The position numbers and the translations under genes are program-made. Positions 8,713 through 18,171 of a stretch of 64,000 nt of DNA are shown one piece after another. Source of the DNA: Ignavibacteria bacterium (lineage in GTDB: Bacteria; Bacteroidota; Ignavibacteria; Ch128b). Each line of letters starts with the position of its first letter. Within the stretch, counting starts at the first letter, position 1. The notes under the pieces were generated by a model. That model searched no databases. It worked only from the letters and a program-made list of their open reading frames with translations, and was not told the DNA's origin. The stretch spans positions 2,560,983-2,624,982 of the forward strand of contig JABLYA010000001.1 in NCBI GenBank assembly GCA_013177855.1, given 5' to 3'.

Positions 8713-9174
8713 ATGGATAAGGAAATAATAAATAAAATTATCGAGATTCTTGGTAAAGAATCTTCGCTCAAAATAGCCTGCGGTATTTCAAGAAGAGGTC
8801 CGATTGATCTTGAACTTGACAAAAATAAAATCGAACGTGCGAGAATGTTTGAGATCGTAAAACCAGACTCACTCGAATTAACTGAGATGGGTAAAATTTT
8901 CGTTGCTAAAACCATATTTGACTATACAGATAATATGGTTGATGGCGATGATGAAGATGAAGACAAAGAAAAATTAGATGATGATGAAGATTGGGAAGAT
9001 GATGAAAATGATGACGATGATGATGAAGACGATGAGGAATTTTGGGAAGACGAAGACTGGGAAGAAGATGACGATGAGGATGAAGATTTCGACGATTGGG
9101 AAGAATGGGAAGAAGATGAAGACGAGGATGATGACGATTATTTTTCACCAGGAAGAAAAAGGCGAAGAAAATAA
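8713..9174 (+). CDS. Protein with a small folded N-terminal domain and a long Asp/Glu tail
   Basis: A 153-residue protein. Residues 1-75 look like a compact alpha/beta unit resembling a winged helix (INKIIEILGKESSLKIACGI, then SLELTEMGKIFVAKTIF). Residues 76-145 are almost entirely Asp and Glu with regularly placed Trp and Phe (EEFWEDEDWEEDDDEDED), and the last residues are basic (GRKRRRK). The layout recalls the delta subunit of Firmicutes RNA polymerase (winged helix plus acidic tail) or a DNA-mimic protein, but this is inference from layout only. It has a good ribosome site (AAAGGAAA, eight bases before ATG) and its own terminator, so it is a monocistronic gene. Confidence 0.75.
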   Translation: MDKEIINKIIEILGKESSLKIACGISRRGPIDLELDKNKIERARMFEIVKPDSLELTEMGKIFVAKTIFDYTDNMVDGDDEDEDKEKLDDDEDWEDDENDDDDDEDDEEFWEDEDWEEDDDEDEDFDDWEEWEEDEDEDDDDYFSPGRKRRRK

Positions 9175-9196
9175 CCCTTAATTAAAAATTAAATTT

Positions 9197-9246
9197 AAAG
9201 TTGAAGTTTTATCAACAGCGTTTTGATGAAGCTTCAACTTTTTTGT
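9197..9246 (+). terminator. Rho-independent terminator after the acidic-tail gene
   Basis: Ten-base arms AAAGTTGAAG (9197-9206) and CTTCAACTTT (9232-9241) pair perfectly, with an inner ATCAA/TTGAT pair, and are followed by TTTTG-rich sequence. Confidence 0.8.
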
Positions 9247-9266
9247 TTTAAAGTTTAAAATATTCT

Positions 9267-9297
9267 TTTGTAAAATCTTGAGCCTTTTTTAATTTTG
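9267..9297 (+). promoter_or_regulatory. Bacteroidota-type promoter for asnS and the nuo genes
   Basis: TTTG at 9267-9270, a 19-base spacer and TAATTTTG at 9290-9297 match the TTTG-N19-TAnnTTTG consensus of Bacteroidota primary sigma factors exactly. The start codon of asnS is only 21 bases beyond the -7 element, so the leader would be very short. Confidence 0.65.
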
Positions 9298-9318
9298 TAA
9301 AAATTTTGTGAATAAAGA

Positions 9319-10614
9319 ATGAAGAAAATCTATATAGAAGAATTAGATAAGTATATTGGACAGGAAATAGAACTTTCAGGTTGGGTAACTCATAAAAGAT
9401 CAAGCGGCAAGATTCGTTTCATTGTAATGCGAGATGGTTCTGGTATTTGTCAGCTGGTGCTTGTTAAAAATTTACTTCCCGAAGAAGTATTCAATAAATT
9501 CGATGAGCTGACGCAAGAATCTTCTTTCAAAGTTTTTGGATTAGTAAAAAAAGAAGAACGTGCACCAGGCGGATTCGAAATTGAAGTTAAAGATCTCCAG
9601 ATAATACATATCGCAAAAGATTATCCGATCACTCCGAAGGAACATGGAATTGAGTTCCTGATGGATCACCGTCACTTATGGTTAAGATCAAGCCGTCAAC
9701 ACGCAATTTTAAGAGTTCGACACGAGATTATTAATGCAATCCGAACATTCTTCAACAACAAAGGATTTATTTTAGTTGATGCACCAATCTTAACTCCAGC
9801 TGCTTGCGAAGGCACAACAACACTTTTTGAAACAGAATATTTTGATCTGGGCAAAGCTTATCTTACTCAATCCGGTCAACTTTACGCCGAAGCAGCTGCA
9901 ATGGCATTTGGAAAAGTTTATACATTTGGTCCAACTTTTCGAGCAGAAAAATCAAAGACAAGAAGACATTTAACTGAATTCTGGATGGTTGAACCTGAAG
10001 TTGCTTTTGCAGATTTGAACGACGATATGGATTTAGCAGAAGAGTTTGTTGAGTACATTGTGCAAACTGTCATTAAAAATAGAAGAAAAGAATTGGAATT
10101 TCTTGAGAGGGATATTTCGAAACTTGAAAATGTAAAACGACCATTCCCCAGAATTCATTATGAAGAAGCAATTGAGATCTTAAAAAGAAATGGGATAAAT
10201 TTCGAATGGGGAAATGATTTTGGTGGAACGGATGAAACAGTAATTTCAGAACAATTCGATAAGCCCGTAATGATTCATCATTATCCTGCTCAGGTTAAAG
10301 CATTTTATATGAAGCGAGACCCTAATGATGAAAGATATGCACTTGCAGTTGATATGCTTGCACCCGAAGGTTATGGTGAAATAATTGGTGGAAGTCAGAG
10401 AGAAGATGATTACGAAACACTTCTAAAACGAATTGAAGAACATAACTTACCAAGAGAAGCCTTTGAATGGTATCTCGATTTACGAAGGTATGGTTCAGTC
10501 CCGCATTCAGGATTTGGACTTGGTATCGAAAGAACAGTTGCCTGGATTTGTAAACTTGAACATGTCAGAGAAACCATTCCATTTCCAAGAATGATCTATA
10601 GAAATACACCTTAA
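9319..10614 (+). CDS. asnS: Asparaginyl-tRNA synthetase
   Basis: A 431-residue class IIb aminoacyl-tRNA synthetase that charges tRNA-Asn in the cytoplasm. The N-terminal OB-fold anticodon domain (about 1-105) is followed by the catalytic core. [11 protein letters not shown] leads into class II motif 1 ([18 protein letters not shown]), motif 2 is [21 protein letters not shown], roughly residues 213-233, and motif 3 is [14 protein letters not shown] near residue 400. The wording of motif 1, with AACEGTT, fits AsnRS rather than AspRS. A strong promoter sits just upstream, and only 23 bp separate it from nuoJ with no terminator, so it probably leads the nuo transcript. Confidence 0.95.
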   Translation: MKKIYIEELDKYIGQEIELSGWVTHKRSSGKIRFIVMRDGSGICQLVLVKNLLPEEVFNKFDELTQESSFKVFGLVKKEERAPGGFEIEVKDLQIIHIAKDYPITPKEHGIEFLMDHRHLWLRSSRQHAILRVRHEIINAIRTFFNNKGFILVDAPILTPAACEGTTTLFETEYFDLGKAYLTQSGQLYAEAAAMAFGKVYTFGPTFRAEKSKTRRHLTEFWMVEPEVAFADLNDDMDLAEEFVEYIVQTVIKNRRKELEFLERDISKLENVKRPFPRIHYEEAIEILKRNGINFEWGNDFGGTDETVISEQFDKPVMIHHYPAQVKAFYMKRDPNDERYALAVDMLAPEGYGEIIGGSQREDDYETLLKRIEEHNLPREAFEWYLDLRRYGSVPHSGFGLGIERTVAWICKLEHVRETIPFPRMIYRNTP

Positions 10615-10637
10615 GTTGTGGAGATAAAATTCAGATT

Positions 10638-11153
10638 ATGAGCCTTCAACTAATCACATTTATAATTCTTGCAATCATAGGACTTGCATCAGCAATAATG
10701 CTCGTCATTCAGAAAAACCCTGTCTATTCAGCTTTGCTTTTAATTATGCATTTCTTTGCCCTCGCTGGTTTTTATCTATTATTGAATGCTCAGTTTTTAG
10801 CAGTCTTGCAAATTCTGGTTTATGCAGGTGCAATTATGGTTTTGTTTGTGTTCGTAATTATGTTATTAAACTTGCAGAATGAAGAAGCCTTGAAAGATCC
10901 TTTTAATTTGAGGAAAATTATTGCAACTATTCTGGGTGTTGTGCTTTTCTTGCAATTTGGTGTTTTCTTCTTTATCAAAGCAAAGAACGATTTGGACATA
11001 ATACCTTCAAAGAATTCGGTTGAAGCTGGTTCAATTAAGAATATTGGCGAACTTTTATTTTCAACTTATTTAGTTCCGTTTGAAATTACTTCCTTTGTCC
11101 TTTTAGTTGGAATAATTGCGGCAATAGTTTTAGCAAAGAGGAAATTTGAATGA
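10638..11153 (+). CDS. nuoJ: NADH-quinone oxidoreductase subunit J
   Basis: A 171-residue inner-membrane subunit of complex I with five hydrophobic segments. The family signature is clear: [20 protein letters not shown] and the pi-bulge helix region [19 protein letters not shown]. It belongs to the membrane arm, linking quinone reduction to ion pumping. Its stop overlaps the start of nuoK by 4 bp (ATGA). The genes nuoA to nuoI are not in this window, so the complex is encoded in at least two places or the rest lies outside. Confidence 0.93.
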   Translation: MSLQLITFIILAIIGLASAIMLVIQKNPVYSALLLIMHFFALAGFYLLLNAQFLAVLQILVYAGAIMVLFVFVIMLLNLQNEEALKDPFNLRKIIATILGVVLFLQFGVFFFIKAKNDLDIIPSKNSVEAGSIKNIGELLFSTYLVPFEITSFVLLVGIIAAIVLAKRKFE

Positions 11154-11452
11154 TACCAATAAGTTATTATTTAATTCTGAGTGCAGCATTTTTTACAATT
11201 GGTATAATCGGTGTACTTACCAGAAGAAATGCAATTATCATTTTTATGTGTATTGAATTGATGTTGAATGCAGTAAATTTAACCTTTGTAGCTTTTGCAT
11301 CATTCTTTGGTGATAGCAGCGGTCAGATTTTCGTATTCTTTGTTATGGCTGTTGCTGCTGCAGAAGCTGCAGTCGGATTGGCGATTATAATCGCTCTCTT
11401 TAGAAATAAACTTACAATCAATGTTGACGAAGTAAACATCCTTAAATGGTAA
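11150..11452 (+). CDS. nuoK: NADH-quinone oxidoreductase subunit K
   Basis: A 100-residue, three-helix membrane subunit homologous to MrpC. It has the conserved intramembrane glutamates in [18 protein letters not shown] and [19 protein letters not shown] that take part in proton transfer. The length is exactly typical. It overlaps nuoJ by 4 bp and is followed at once by nuoL. Confidence 0.95.
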   Translation: MIPISYYLILSAAFFTIGIIGVLTRRNAIIIFMCIELMLNAVNLTFVAFASFFGDSSGQIFVFFVMAVAAAEAAVGLAIIIALFRNKLTINVDEVNILKW

Positions 11453-11460
11453 AGGAAATA

Positions 11461-13395
11461 ATGATTACAAATTATATATACCTTGCAGTTGTTTTTCCTC
11501 TGATTGGATTTTTAATAAATGGTTTATTTGGTTCTAAAATTAAGAAAGAGAAAATAATTGGTTGGATAGGTAGCGGTGTAGTTGGGATTTCATTTCTAAT
11601 TTCTTTTATTTCATTTTTAGAAGTAAGCTCTCTCCCGGAAACTCAGAGGAAGATAATTGTACCATTATTCAAATGGTTAGCTGTTGAAGGAATTGATGTA
11701 TCGTTCAGCTATTTAGTTGATCCGTTGTCATTAGTAATGGCGTTAGTTGTAACTGGTGTTGGATTTTTGATTCATGTCTACAGTATTGGTTATATGCATG
11801 GTGATAAAGGTTTCTGGCGATTTTTTGCTTATCTCAATTTATTCATCTTTATGATGATGAATTTGGTCCTTGCTGATAATTTTGTTTTAATGTTTCTTGG
11901 TTGGGAAGGTGTTGGGTTATGTTCTTATCTCTTAATCGGTTTCTGGTATGATAGAAAATTCGAAAACTCTACAACTGCTGACGCTGCTAAGAAGGCATTT
12001 ATCGTCAATAGAATTGGTGACTTTGGATTTTTACTTGGGATGTTTTTGATTTATAAAACATTCGGCAGTTTGAATTTTACTGAAGTTTTCACGATGGCGT
12101 CAAAAACACCTGTTGCTGAGATAACTATAACAATGATTACATTATTCCTTTTCATTGGTGCAACAGGTAAGTCGGCGCAAATTCCACTTTATGTATGGTT
12201 ACCGGATGCAATGGCAGGTCCAACTCCTGTCTCTGCTTTAATCCATGCCGCTACTATGGTCACTGCTGGTGTTTATATGGTTTCACGAAGCTCAGTTCTT
12301 TTTGTGCAGTCAGAAATTACAATGACAATTATTGCAGTGATTGGTGCTTTGACTGCGATTTTTGCAGCATCAATGGGACTGGTTCAGAATGATATTAAAA
12401 AGGTATTAGCTTATTCAACAATCAGTCAGCTTGGTTATATGTTTCTTGCAACTGGAGTTGGTGCGTTTACGGCTGCAATTTTCCATCTTATGACACATGC
12501 TTTCTTTAAGGCTTTGTTATTCCTTGGTGCAGGTTCTGTAATTCATGCAATGCACGAAGAACAAAACATCAAGAATATGGGAGGTCTGAAAAAACATCTT
12601 CCAATTACTTATAAAACATTTTTAGTTGCATCACTTGCAATTGCAGGAATTCCTCCTCTCTCAGGATTTTTCTCGAAGGATGAAATTTTGTGGGAGACTT
12701 TTGCAACTGGTCATACCTTCCTTTACTTAATCGGATTAGTCACTGCTTTGATGACAGCTTTCTATGTTTTCAGATTGTTTAATCTAACTTTTGAAGGAAA
12801 TCCAAGATATCCTTCGCATATTCATCCTCATGAATCACCACAAGTGATGACAGTACCATTAATCATCTTAGCAGTTCTATCGGCAATAGGTGGTTTTGTT
12901 GGAATGCCGGCAGTTTTTGTTGGTGAAAATGGTAATCTATTCGCAAATTGGTTAAAACCAGTTTATGAACCAGCCGAAACATTTATTTTGCATATTAATA
13001 TTCATTCACATTCAACTGAAATTCTTTTAATGGTTTTATCTGTGGCTGTTGGTGTAACTGGAATTCTGCTTGCTCGTCACTTCTACTTGCAAAATATTAA
13101 ACCAATTGAATGGTTAATTACAAGATTCAAAAAACTTTATAATCTTCTTTTCAACAAATACTATGTTGATGAAATTTACGATTTCTTAATTGTTACTCCG
13201 CTCGTTAAAGTTTCAGAAAAATTCTTGTGGAAAATCAACGATACAATGATTATCGATGGTTTTGTAAATGCAACAGCTGAGATGATTGGTGAAACAGCAA
13301 AGTTGATCAGAAAAATTCAAACTGGTATTGCTCAATTCTATGCTCTAATAATGATTTTTGGAATAACACTCATAATCTTTCTACTATTATTGTGA
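11461..13395 (+). CDS. nuoL: NADH-quinone oxidoreductase subunit L
   Basis: The distal antiporter-like subunit of complex I, 644 residues from ATG 11461. This start is preferred because AAAGGAA lies four bases before it; an earlier in-frame ATG at 11446 would overlap nuoK and has no ribosome site. Conserved parts include GWEGVGLCSYLLIGFW, the TM7 lysine region TGKSAQIPLYVWLPDAMAGPTPVSALIHAATMV (spanning about residues 235-268), the helix AYSTISQLGYMF, and the long amphipathic lateral helix with a final membrane anchor (about 560-644). About 16 membrane segments are expected. Confidence 0.95.
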   Translation: MITNYIYLAVVFPLIGFLINGLFGSKIKKEKIIGWIGSGVVGISFLISFISFLEVSSLPETQRKIIVPLFKWLAVEGIDVSFSYLVDPLSLVMALVVTGVGFLIHVYSIGYMHGDKGFWRFFAYLNLFIFMMMNLVLADNFVLMFLGWEGVGLCSYLLIGFWYDRKFENSTTADAAKKAFIVNRIGDFGFLLGMFLIYKTFGSLNFTEVFTMASKTPVAEITITMITLFLFIGATGKSAQIPLYVWLPDAMAGPTPVSALIHAATMVTAGVYMVSRSSVLFVQSEITMTIIAVIGALTAIFAASMGLVQNDIKKVLAYSTISQLGYMFLATGVGAFTAAIFHLMTHAFFKALLFLGAGSVIHAMHEEQNIKNMGGLKKHLPITYKTFLVASLAIAGIPPLSGFFSKDEILWETFATGHTFLYLIGLVTALMTAFYVFRLFNLTFEGNPRYPSHIHPHESPQVMTVPLIILAVLSAIGGFVGMPAVFVGENGNLFANWLKPVYEPAETFILHINIHSHSTEILLMVLSVAVGVTGILLARHFYLQNIKPIEWLITRFKKLYNLLFNKYYVDEIYDFLIVTPLVKVSEKFLWKINDTMIIDGFVNATAEMIGETAKLIRKIQTGIAQFYALIMIFGITLIIFLLLL

Positions 13396-14924
13396 TGCCT
13401 ATGAAACATTATCTTCTTACTCTGACCATCTTTTTACCTTTAATTGGAGCAATTCTTTTACTTTTTATCAATAAGGAGAAAAAAGAACTGCTCCGTTATT
13501 TCGCGCTGATAGTCTCAACTCTGACTTTTATACTTTCGCTTGGATTATTTTTTGGATTTCGTGAAGATACAATTGGTTTTCAATTCATAACTAAGTTTAC
13601 CTGGATTAAAAATCTAAATATCAGTTATCATATCGGAATTGATGGAATTTCGTTGTTGTTAATTCTTTTAACTACTTTTCTGACTCCATTAACAATACTA
13701 TCAGCCTGGGAAAGTATTAAGTCTAAGGTTAAAGAATTCCTTTTCTTTTTCCTTGTGCTTGAGACGGGAATGATTGGAGTCTTTGCTTCTCTTGATTTGT
13801 TCTTATTCTATATTTTCTGGGAAGCAATGTTAATTCCAATGTACTTTATAATTGGTGTTTGGGGCGGGGAAAACAGAATTTATGCAGCAATAAAGTTTTT
13901 CCTCTATACAATGTTTGGTAGTTTATTGATGCTTGTTGCCATTATTGCTCTTGGCGTTTCTGCAATGGATAAACTTGGATATTTTACTACAGATTATACT
14001 TTGCTGAAAACTATTTCCCCAACTCTGACACATTCTACACAACTTTTAATGTTTTTAGCTTTCGCTTTGAGTTTTGCTATTAAAGTCCCGATCTTTCCAT
14101 TTCATACCTGGTTACCAGATGCCCACGTTGAAGCTCCTACGGCAGGCAGTGTAATTCTTGCTGGTGTTTTATTGAAAATGGGAACTTATGGTTTGCTGAG
14201 ATTCTGTTTAACTTTATTCCCACAAATTTCAATTGAGCTTGCACCATATATCAGTGTACTTGGAATAATTGGTATTATTTATGGTGCATTAGTTTCAATG
14301 GTTCAGCCTGATATGAAAAAATTGATTGCTTATAGTTCTGTGAGCCATTTAGGTTTCGTGGTGCTTGGGATTTTTGCAATGACCGTTGAAAGCTCACAAG
14401 GTGCTTTAATTCAAATGATCAATCATGGACTTTCAACTGGAGCTTTATTCTTATTAGTTGGAATGATTTACGACAGAAGACACACTCGTTTAATTTCCGA
14501 ATTTGGTGGAATTGCTAAGGTTGTGCCTGTATATTCAACAATTTTGTTGATTGTCTCTTTAAGTTCAATTGGTTTGCCAGGTTTGAATGGCTTCATCGGA
14601 GAATTCTTAATTTTAATTGGTTCATTCAAATCAACTGTGTTAAATAGTTATTGGTATGCTGCATTTGCTGCATCTGGGGTGATTTTTGCGGCTGTTTATT
14701 TATTATGGATGTATCAGCGAGTTGTCTTCGGTAAATTGGAAAATCCGCAAAATAAAGATTTAAAAGATTTGAATAAGAGAGAAATAGGATTGTTAATTCC
14801 AATTCTTGTTTTTATAGTTTGGATTGGAATTTATCCGTCAACATTTCTTAGCAAATCAGAGCTATCGATAAAATCAATTTTGAAAGATGTTAATCCTCAG
14901 AAAGTTGAATTAATAAAAAGGTAA
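13392..14924 (+). CDS. nuoM: NADH-quinone oxidoreductase subunit M
   Basis: A 510-residue antiporter-like complex I subunit with 14 predicted membrane helices. Key elements are FYIFWEAMLIPMYFIIGVWG with the TM5 glutamate, FAIKVPIFPFHTWLPDAHVE with the TM7 lysine, and AYSSVSHLGFVVLGI. The start may be GTG 13392, ATG 13395 or ATG 13401; all lie inside or at the nuoL stop, so translation is coupled. It is followed 7 bp later by an unusual neighbour, an Na+/H+ antiporter, instead of nuoN. Confidence 0.95.
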   Translation: MMPMKHYLLTLTIFLPLIGAILLLFINKEKKELLRYFALIVSTLTFILSLGLFFGFREDTIGFQFITKFTWIKNLNISYHIGIDGISLLLILLTTFLTPLTILSAWESIKSKVKEFLFFFLVLETGMIGVFASLDLFLFYIFWEAMLIPMYFIIGVWGGENRIYAAIKFFLYTMFGSLLMLVAIIALGVSAMDKLGYFTTDYTLLKTISPTLTHSTQLLMFLAFALSFAIKVPIFPFHTWLPDAHVEAPTAGSVILAGVLLKMGTYGLLRFCLTLFPQISIELAPYISVLGIIGIIYGALVSMVQPDMKKLIAYSSVSHLGFVVLGIFAMTVESSQGALIQMINHGLSTGALFLLVGMIYDRRHTRLISEFGGIAKVVPVYSTILLIVSLSSIGLPGLNGFIGEFLILIGSFKSTVLNSYWYAAFAASGVIFAAVYLLWMYQRVVFGKLENPQNKDLKDLNKREIGLLIPILVFIVWIGIYPSTFLSKSELSIKSILKDVNPQKVELIKR

Positions 14925-14931
14925 ATATAAA

Positions 14932-16371
14932 GTGAAAAAAATCCTGTTATTAATCGCTGTCTTGGTTATTACATTAATTGTTTCTTTTCCAGCCAACGCT
15001 TATGCTGATAATGTAATCGATACAACTCAAGTTGTTCATTCAGAGCACTCATCTGAACATAATATTTTTGAAAATCCACCATCACCTTATATGGTGATTC
15101 CTTTTATTGTTCTTCTTTTGATGATCGCAACTGGACCGCTTTTTTATCGTCACTTCTGGGAACACAATTATCCAAAAGTTTCTATCGCATTAGGGTCAAT
15201 AACAGTTTTGTATTATCTATTTATATTTAATGATCCTTTGAGCTTGCTTCATACACTTGAGGAATATATTTCATTTATCGCTCTTTTAACTTCTCTGTTT
15301 GTTGTTTCTGGAGGAATTTTAATCAGAATAGATAGAAAGGCGACACCAATTGCGAACGTAATTTTACTTTTTGTTGGTGCTGTAATCTCAAATTTAATTG
15401 GAACGACTGGTGCCTCAATGCTTTTGATTCGTCCTTATATAAGGATGAACAGGAACAGAATAAAGCCTTACCATATAATTTTCTTTATTTTTATTGTGAG
15501 TAACATTGGCGGCGGATTGACACCAATAGGAGATCCACCTTTATTTTTAGGATTTCTTAAAGGAATAGAATTTTTCTGGGTAATAAAACATGTCTGGTAT
15601 ATCTGGCTTTTAACGATTGCAATTGTATTAACTATCTTTTATCTCTTTGAATTGAAAAATTACAAAAACGATACTGATGTTGATAAAGAATTTTCTGGTA
15701 AAATTGAAATTCGTGGGAAGAAAAATTTCTTATATCTCCTGATAATAATAATTTCAGTATTTCTTGATCCAGCGGTTTTAAGCTGGGTTCCTTCGCTTGG
15801 TGAATTACCTTTTGGAATTAGAGAGATTATAATGTTTTCAGTCGCCTTCATCTCATATCATAGAGCGGATAAGGAAGCCTTGAAAGGGAATGAGTTTGAT
15901 TTTGAACCAATAAAAGAAGTTGCATTTCTCTTTGTAGGAATTTTTGCGACAATGATCCCAGCACTTCAACTTGTTGCTTATGAGACACATACTTACGGTG
16001 AAAAACTAACAGCTGATATCTTTTACTGGGGAACAGGAATTCTTTCTTCAATTCTAGATAATGCACCTACATATTTGAACTTTTTAAGTGCTGCAATGGG
16101 TAAGTTTGGGTTAAATATTGATAATTTCCAGCATGTGAAAGAGTTTGAATTACACGATCCAATTTATTTGATGGCAATTTCTGTAGCTGCTGTTTACTTC
16201 GGTGCAATGACTTATATAGGCAATGGTCCTAATTTTATGGTTAAGTCAATTTCAGAAAGCTCTGGTATTAAACTTCCATCATTTTTTGGGTATGTAGTTA
16301 AATATTCAATTCCAATTTTACTTCCAGTTTTTACATTGATCTGGTTATTATTCTTTTATGGGAGAGGCTAA
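14932..16371 (+). CDS. NhaD-type sodium:proton antiporter inside the nuo operon
   Basis: A 479-residue polytopic membrane protein of the ion-transporter superfamily, nearest in my judgement to NhaD-type Na+/H+ antiporters. A signal-like segment (residues 1-25, ending ANAYA) precedes a short His/Ser-rich loop and about 11 helices. Typical sequences are VGAVISNLIGTTGASMLLIRP, a 21-residue half beginning near residue 147, NIGGGLTPIGDPPLFLGFLKG in the same half, and the matching LDNAPTYLNFLSA and YIGNGPNFMVKSI of the second half. It starts with GTG. It sits between nuoM and nuoN with spacings of 7 and 3 bp, which ties its expression to complex I. Direction and ion specificity are inferred. Confidence 0.8.
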   Translation: MKKILLLIAVLVITLIVSFPANAYADNVIDTTQVVHSEHSSEHNIFENPPSPYMVIPFIVLLLMIATGPLFYRHFWEHNYPKVSIALGSITVLYYLFIFNDPLSLLHTLEEYISFIALLTSLFVVSGGILIRIDRKATPIANVILLFVGAVISNLIGTTGASMLLIRPYIRMNRNRIKPYHIIFFIFIVSNIGGGLTPIGDPPLFLGFLKGIEFFWVIKHVWYIWLLTIAIVLTIFYLFELKNYKNDTDVDKEFSGKIEIRGKKNFLYLLIIIISVFLDPAVLSWVPSLGELPFGIREIIMFSVAFISYHRADKEALKGNEFDFEPIKEVAFLFVGIFATMIPALQLVAYETHTYGEKLTADIFYWGTGILSSILDNAPTYLNFLSAAMGKFGLNIDNFQHVKEFELHDPIYLMAISVAAVYFGAMTYIGNGPNFMVKSISESSGIKLPSFFGYVVKYSIPILLPVFTLIWLLFFYGRG

Positions 16372-16374
16372 ATT

Positions 16375-16740
16375 ATGAGTACTATTAAAGAAGCTTTAGA
16401 TAAAAAGAAGAATGGAATTTATTACAACAATCGGGTTATTCTTCCTTTTAAGTGTGAATTCTTGAAAATTATTTTTGAGGATAAAATTATCACAGATTTT
16501 TCCTCCTCAAGTTCCGAAGTTGAAATTATTGAACATGAAAATTTTACAGATATTTATTTCAAGAAATACAAAGATATTCAGAATGAATTCTCTAAGTATG
16601 AAAATATTAAACTTATAGTTTGTGAAAAATCTGATGATATATTTGACTTTTCAAAACACATTAAATTATTGCTCTATGTAGAAAATGAGCATAAAATTCG
16701 CATCGAGTTACCCGAAGAAAATCAAATTATTATAGATTAA
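16375..16740 (+). CDS. Small soluble protein of unknown function in the nuo operon
   Basis: A 121-residue protein without signal or membrane segments that I do not recognise. It is rich in Lys, Ile, Glu and Asp and appears to be mixed alpha/beta: NNRVILPFKCEFLKIIFEDK, a short Ser-rich stretch SSSSSEVEII, then IKLIVCEKSDDIFDFSKHIK. The single cysteines at about 28 and 83 are not in metal-binding patterns. It starts 3 bp after the antiporter gene and ends 2 bp before nuoN, so it is certainly part of the operon. An accessory or regulatory role for the antiporter or complex I is a guess from position. Confidence 0.7.
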   Translation: MSTIKEALDKKKNGIYYNNRVILPFKCEFLKIIFEDKIITDFSSSSSEVEIIEHENFTDIYFKKYKDIQNEFSKYENIKLIVCEKSDDIFDFSKHIKLLLYVENEHKIRIELPEENQIIID

Positions 16741-16742
16741 CT

Positions 16743-18170
16743 ATGGAACTACAGAACTACTTAAATACATTGCCGGTAATTTTAGTTTCAATTGCTTTTG
16801 TAATTACTCTTTTAATTGAAGCATTTTATAAAAAAGGTGAGAATTTAATTTATTGGTTCTCGCTTGTTGTTTTGTTGTTTACAACTGTTTATTCGCTTCT
16901 CACAATAAATAAAGTCGAATTAAATTTTTATGGGACAGTTCAAAGCGGCGGAATTTCTAATCTAATTTATTTTATTCTCTCTCTTACCACATTTCTGGTT
17001 TTGATTTCATCCAGAAACTATCTTCAAAGAACAGGTTATCATCATGGAGAATTTTACATATTAATCTTGAGCTCTTTACTTGGAATGATGTTGATGACTT
17101 CTTCAAGAGATTTAGTTTTAACTTTTCTTGCTCTCGAACTTATGTCTTTAAGTTTTTATGTACTGGCAGGCTTTAATAGAAAGGTTATTTTTAACAATGA
17201 AGCTTCATTAAAGTATTTCTTACTTGGCGCTTTTGCATCAGGATTTTTATTGTATGGAATTGCGTTAATTTATGGTTCAGCTCAAACAACAAATATCCAG
17301 GCAATTATTCAAAACTTTTCTGAATTACTTTATAAGCCGCTATTCAATCTTGGTTTAGTTTTATTAATAATAGGATTTTCATTTAAAGTTGCTTCTGTTC
17401 CATTTCATATGTGGGTGCCTGATGTTTATGAAGGAAGCCCAACCGTTGTCAGTGCTTTTATGTCTACCGCAGGTAAAACAGCAGCTTTTGTAGCTTTAAT
17501 TGTTGTTTTATATGGAACTCTTTCTGCTCGAGTAGTTTTTGAAGATATTTCAAAAATTATTGGCTGGCTTGCAATTGCATCGATGCTTGTTGGTTCAATT
17601 ACTGCTATTGCTCAAAGTAATTTGAAAAGAATGCTTGCATATTCCAGCATTGCACACGCTGGTTATATGTTGATTGGTATTGCAGCTGCTAATAAGCTTG
17701 GAATGAGTGGAGTGATTTTTTATTTAACAGTTTATTCGTTTATGAATATAGCTGCTTTTATAATGATTTCATTTCTTGAGAGTGACTTTGAGAAGAGAGT
17801 TAGCCTTGATGACTTCAAAGGTTTAGCAAATACTCATCCATGGTTTGCAGCGGTGATGTCAATTTTGATGTTTGCGCTTTCCGGATTGCCCCCATTTGGT
17901 GGATTCTTCGGTAAGTATTATGTATTTCTTTCGGCTGTTAGAGCCGATATGACTTATCTTGCAGTTGTTGGTGTAATATCAAGTGTGATCTCAGCTTATT
18001 TTTATTTGAGAGTAGTTGTTTATATGTATTTCAAAACAAGCGACGAGAAACAAAATTTGTTCAGCTCTGCTGGGGATTATTTTGTTTTGACGATTTGTGT
18101 TTTATTTATCATTCAACTTGGTTTAACTCCTAATTTTGTTCTTGATATGATTACAAGGTTTTTATTATAA
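16743..18170 (+). CDS. nuoN: NADH-quinone oxidoreductase subunit N
   Basis: A 475-residue antiporter-like complex I subunit with 14 predicted helices. Conserved parts are LTFLALELMSLSFYVLAGFN with the TM5 glutamate, FSFKVASVPFHMWVPDVYEG with the TM7 lysine, and MLAYSSIAHAGYMLIGIAAAN. It closes the complex I set nuoJKLMN here, displaced from nuoM by the antiporter and the small unknown gene. The next gene starts 1 bp beyond its stop. Confidence 0.95.
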   Translation: MELQNYLNTLPVILVSIAFVITLLIEAFYKKGENLIYWFSLVVLLFTTVYSLLTINKVELNFYGTVQSGGISNLIYFILSLTTFLVLISSRNYLQRTGYHHGEFYILILSSLLGMMLMTSSRDLVLTFLALELMSLSFYVLAGFNRKVIFNNEASLKYFLLGAFASGFLLYGIALIYGSAQTTNIQAIIQNFSELLYKPLFNLGLVLLIIGFSFKVASVPFHMWVPDVYEGSPTVVSAFMSTAGKTAAFVALIVVLYGTLSARVVFEDISKIIGWLAIASMLVGSITAIAQSNLKRMLAYSSIAHAGYMLIGIAAANKLGMSGVIFYLTVYSFMNIAAFIMISFLESDFEKRVSLDDFKGLANTHPWFAAVMSILMFALSGLPPFGGFFGKYYVFLSAVRADMTYLAVVGVISSVISAYFYLRVVVYMYFKTSDEKQNLFSSAGDYFVLTICVLFIIQLGLTPNFVLDMITRFLL

Positions 18171-18171
18171 C

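Noticed and set aside
8906-9148. His/Pro-rich reading frame on the minus strand
   Set aside because: It is the mirror of the GAT/GAA-rich DNA coding the Asp/Glu tail; composition is a by-product and it has no ribosome site.
11446-11460. Earlier ATG for nuoL
   Set aside because: It overlaps nuoK and has no ribosome site; ATG 11461 has a good one.
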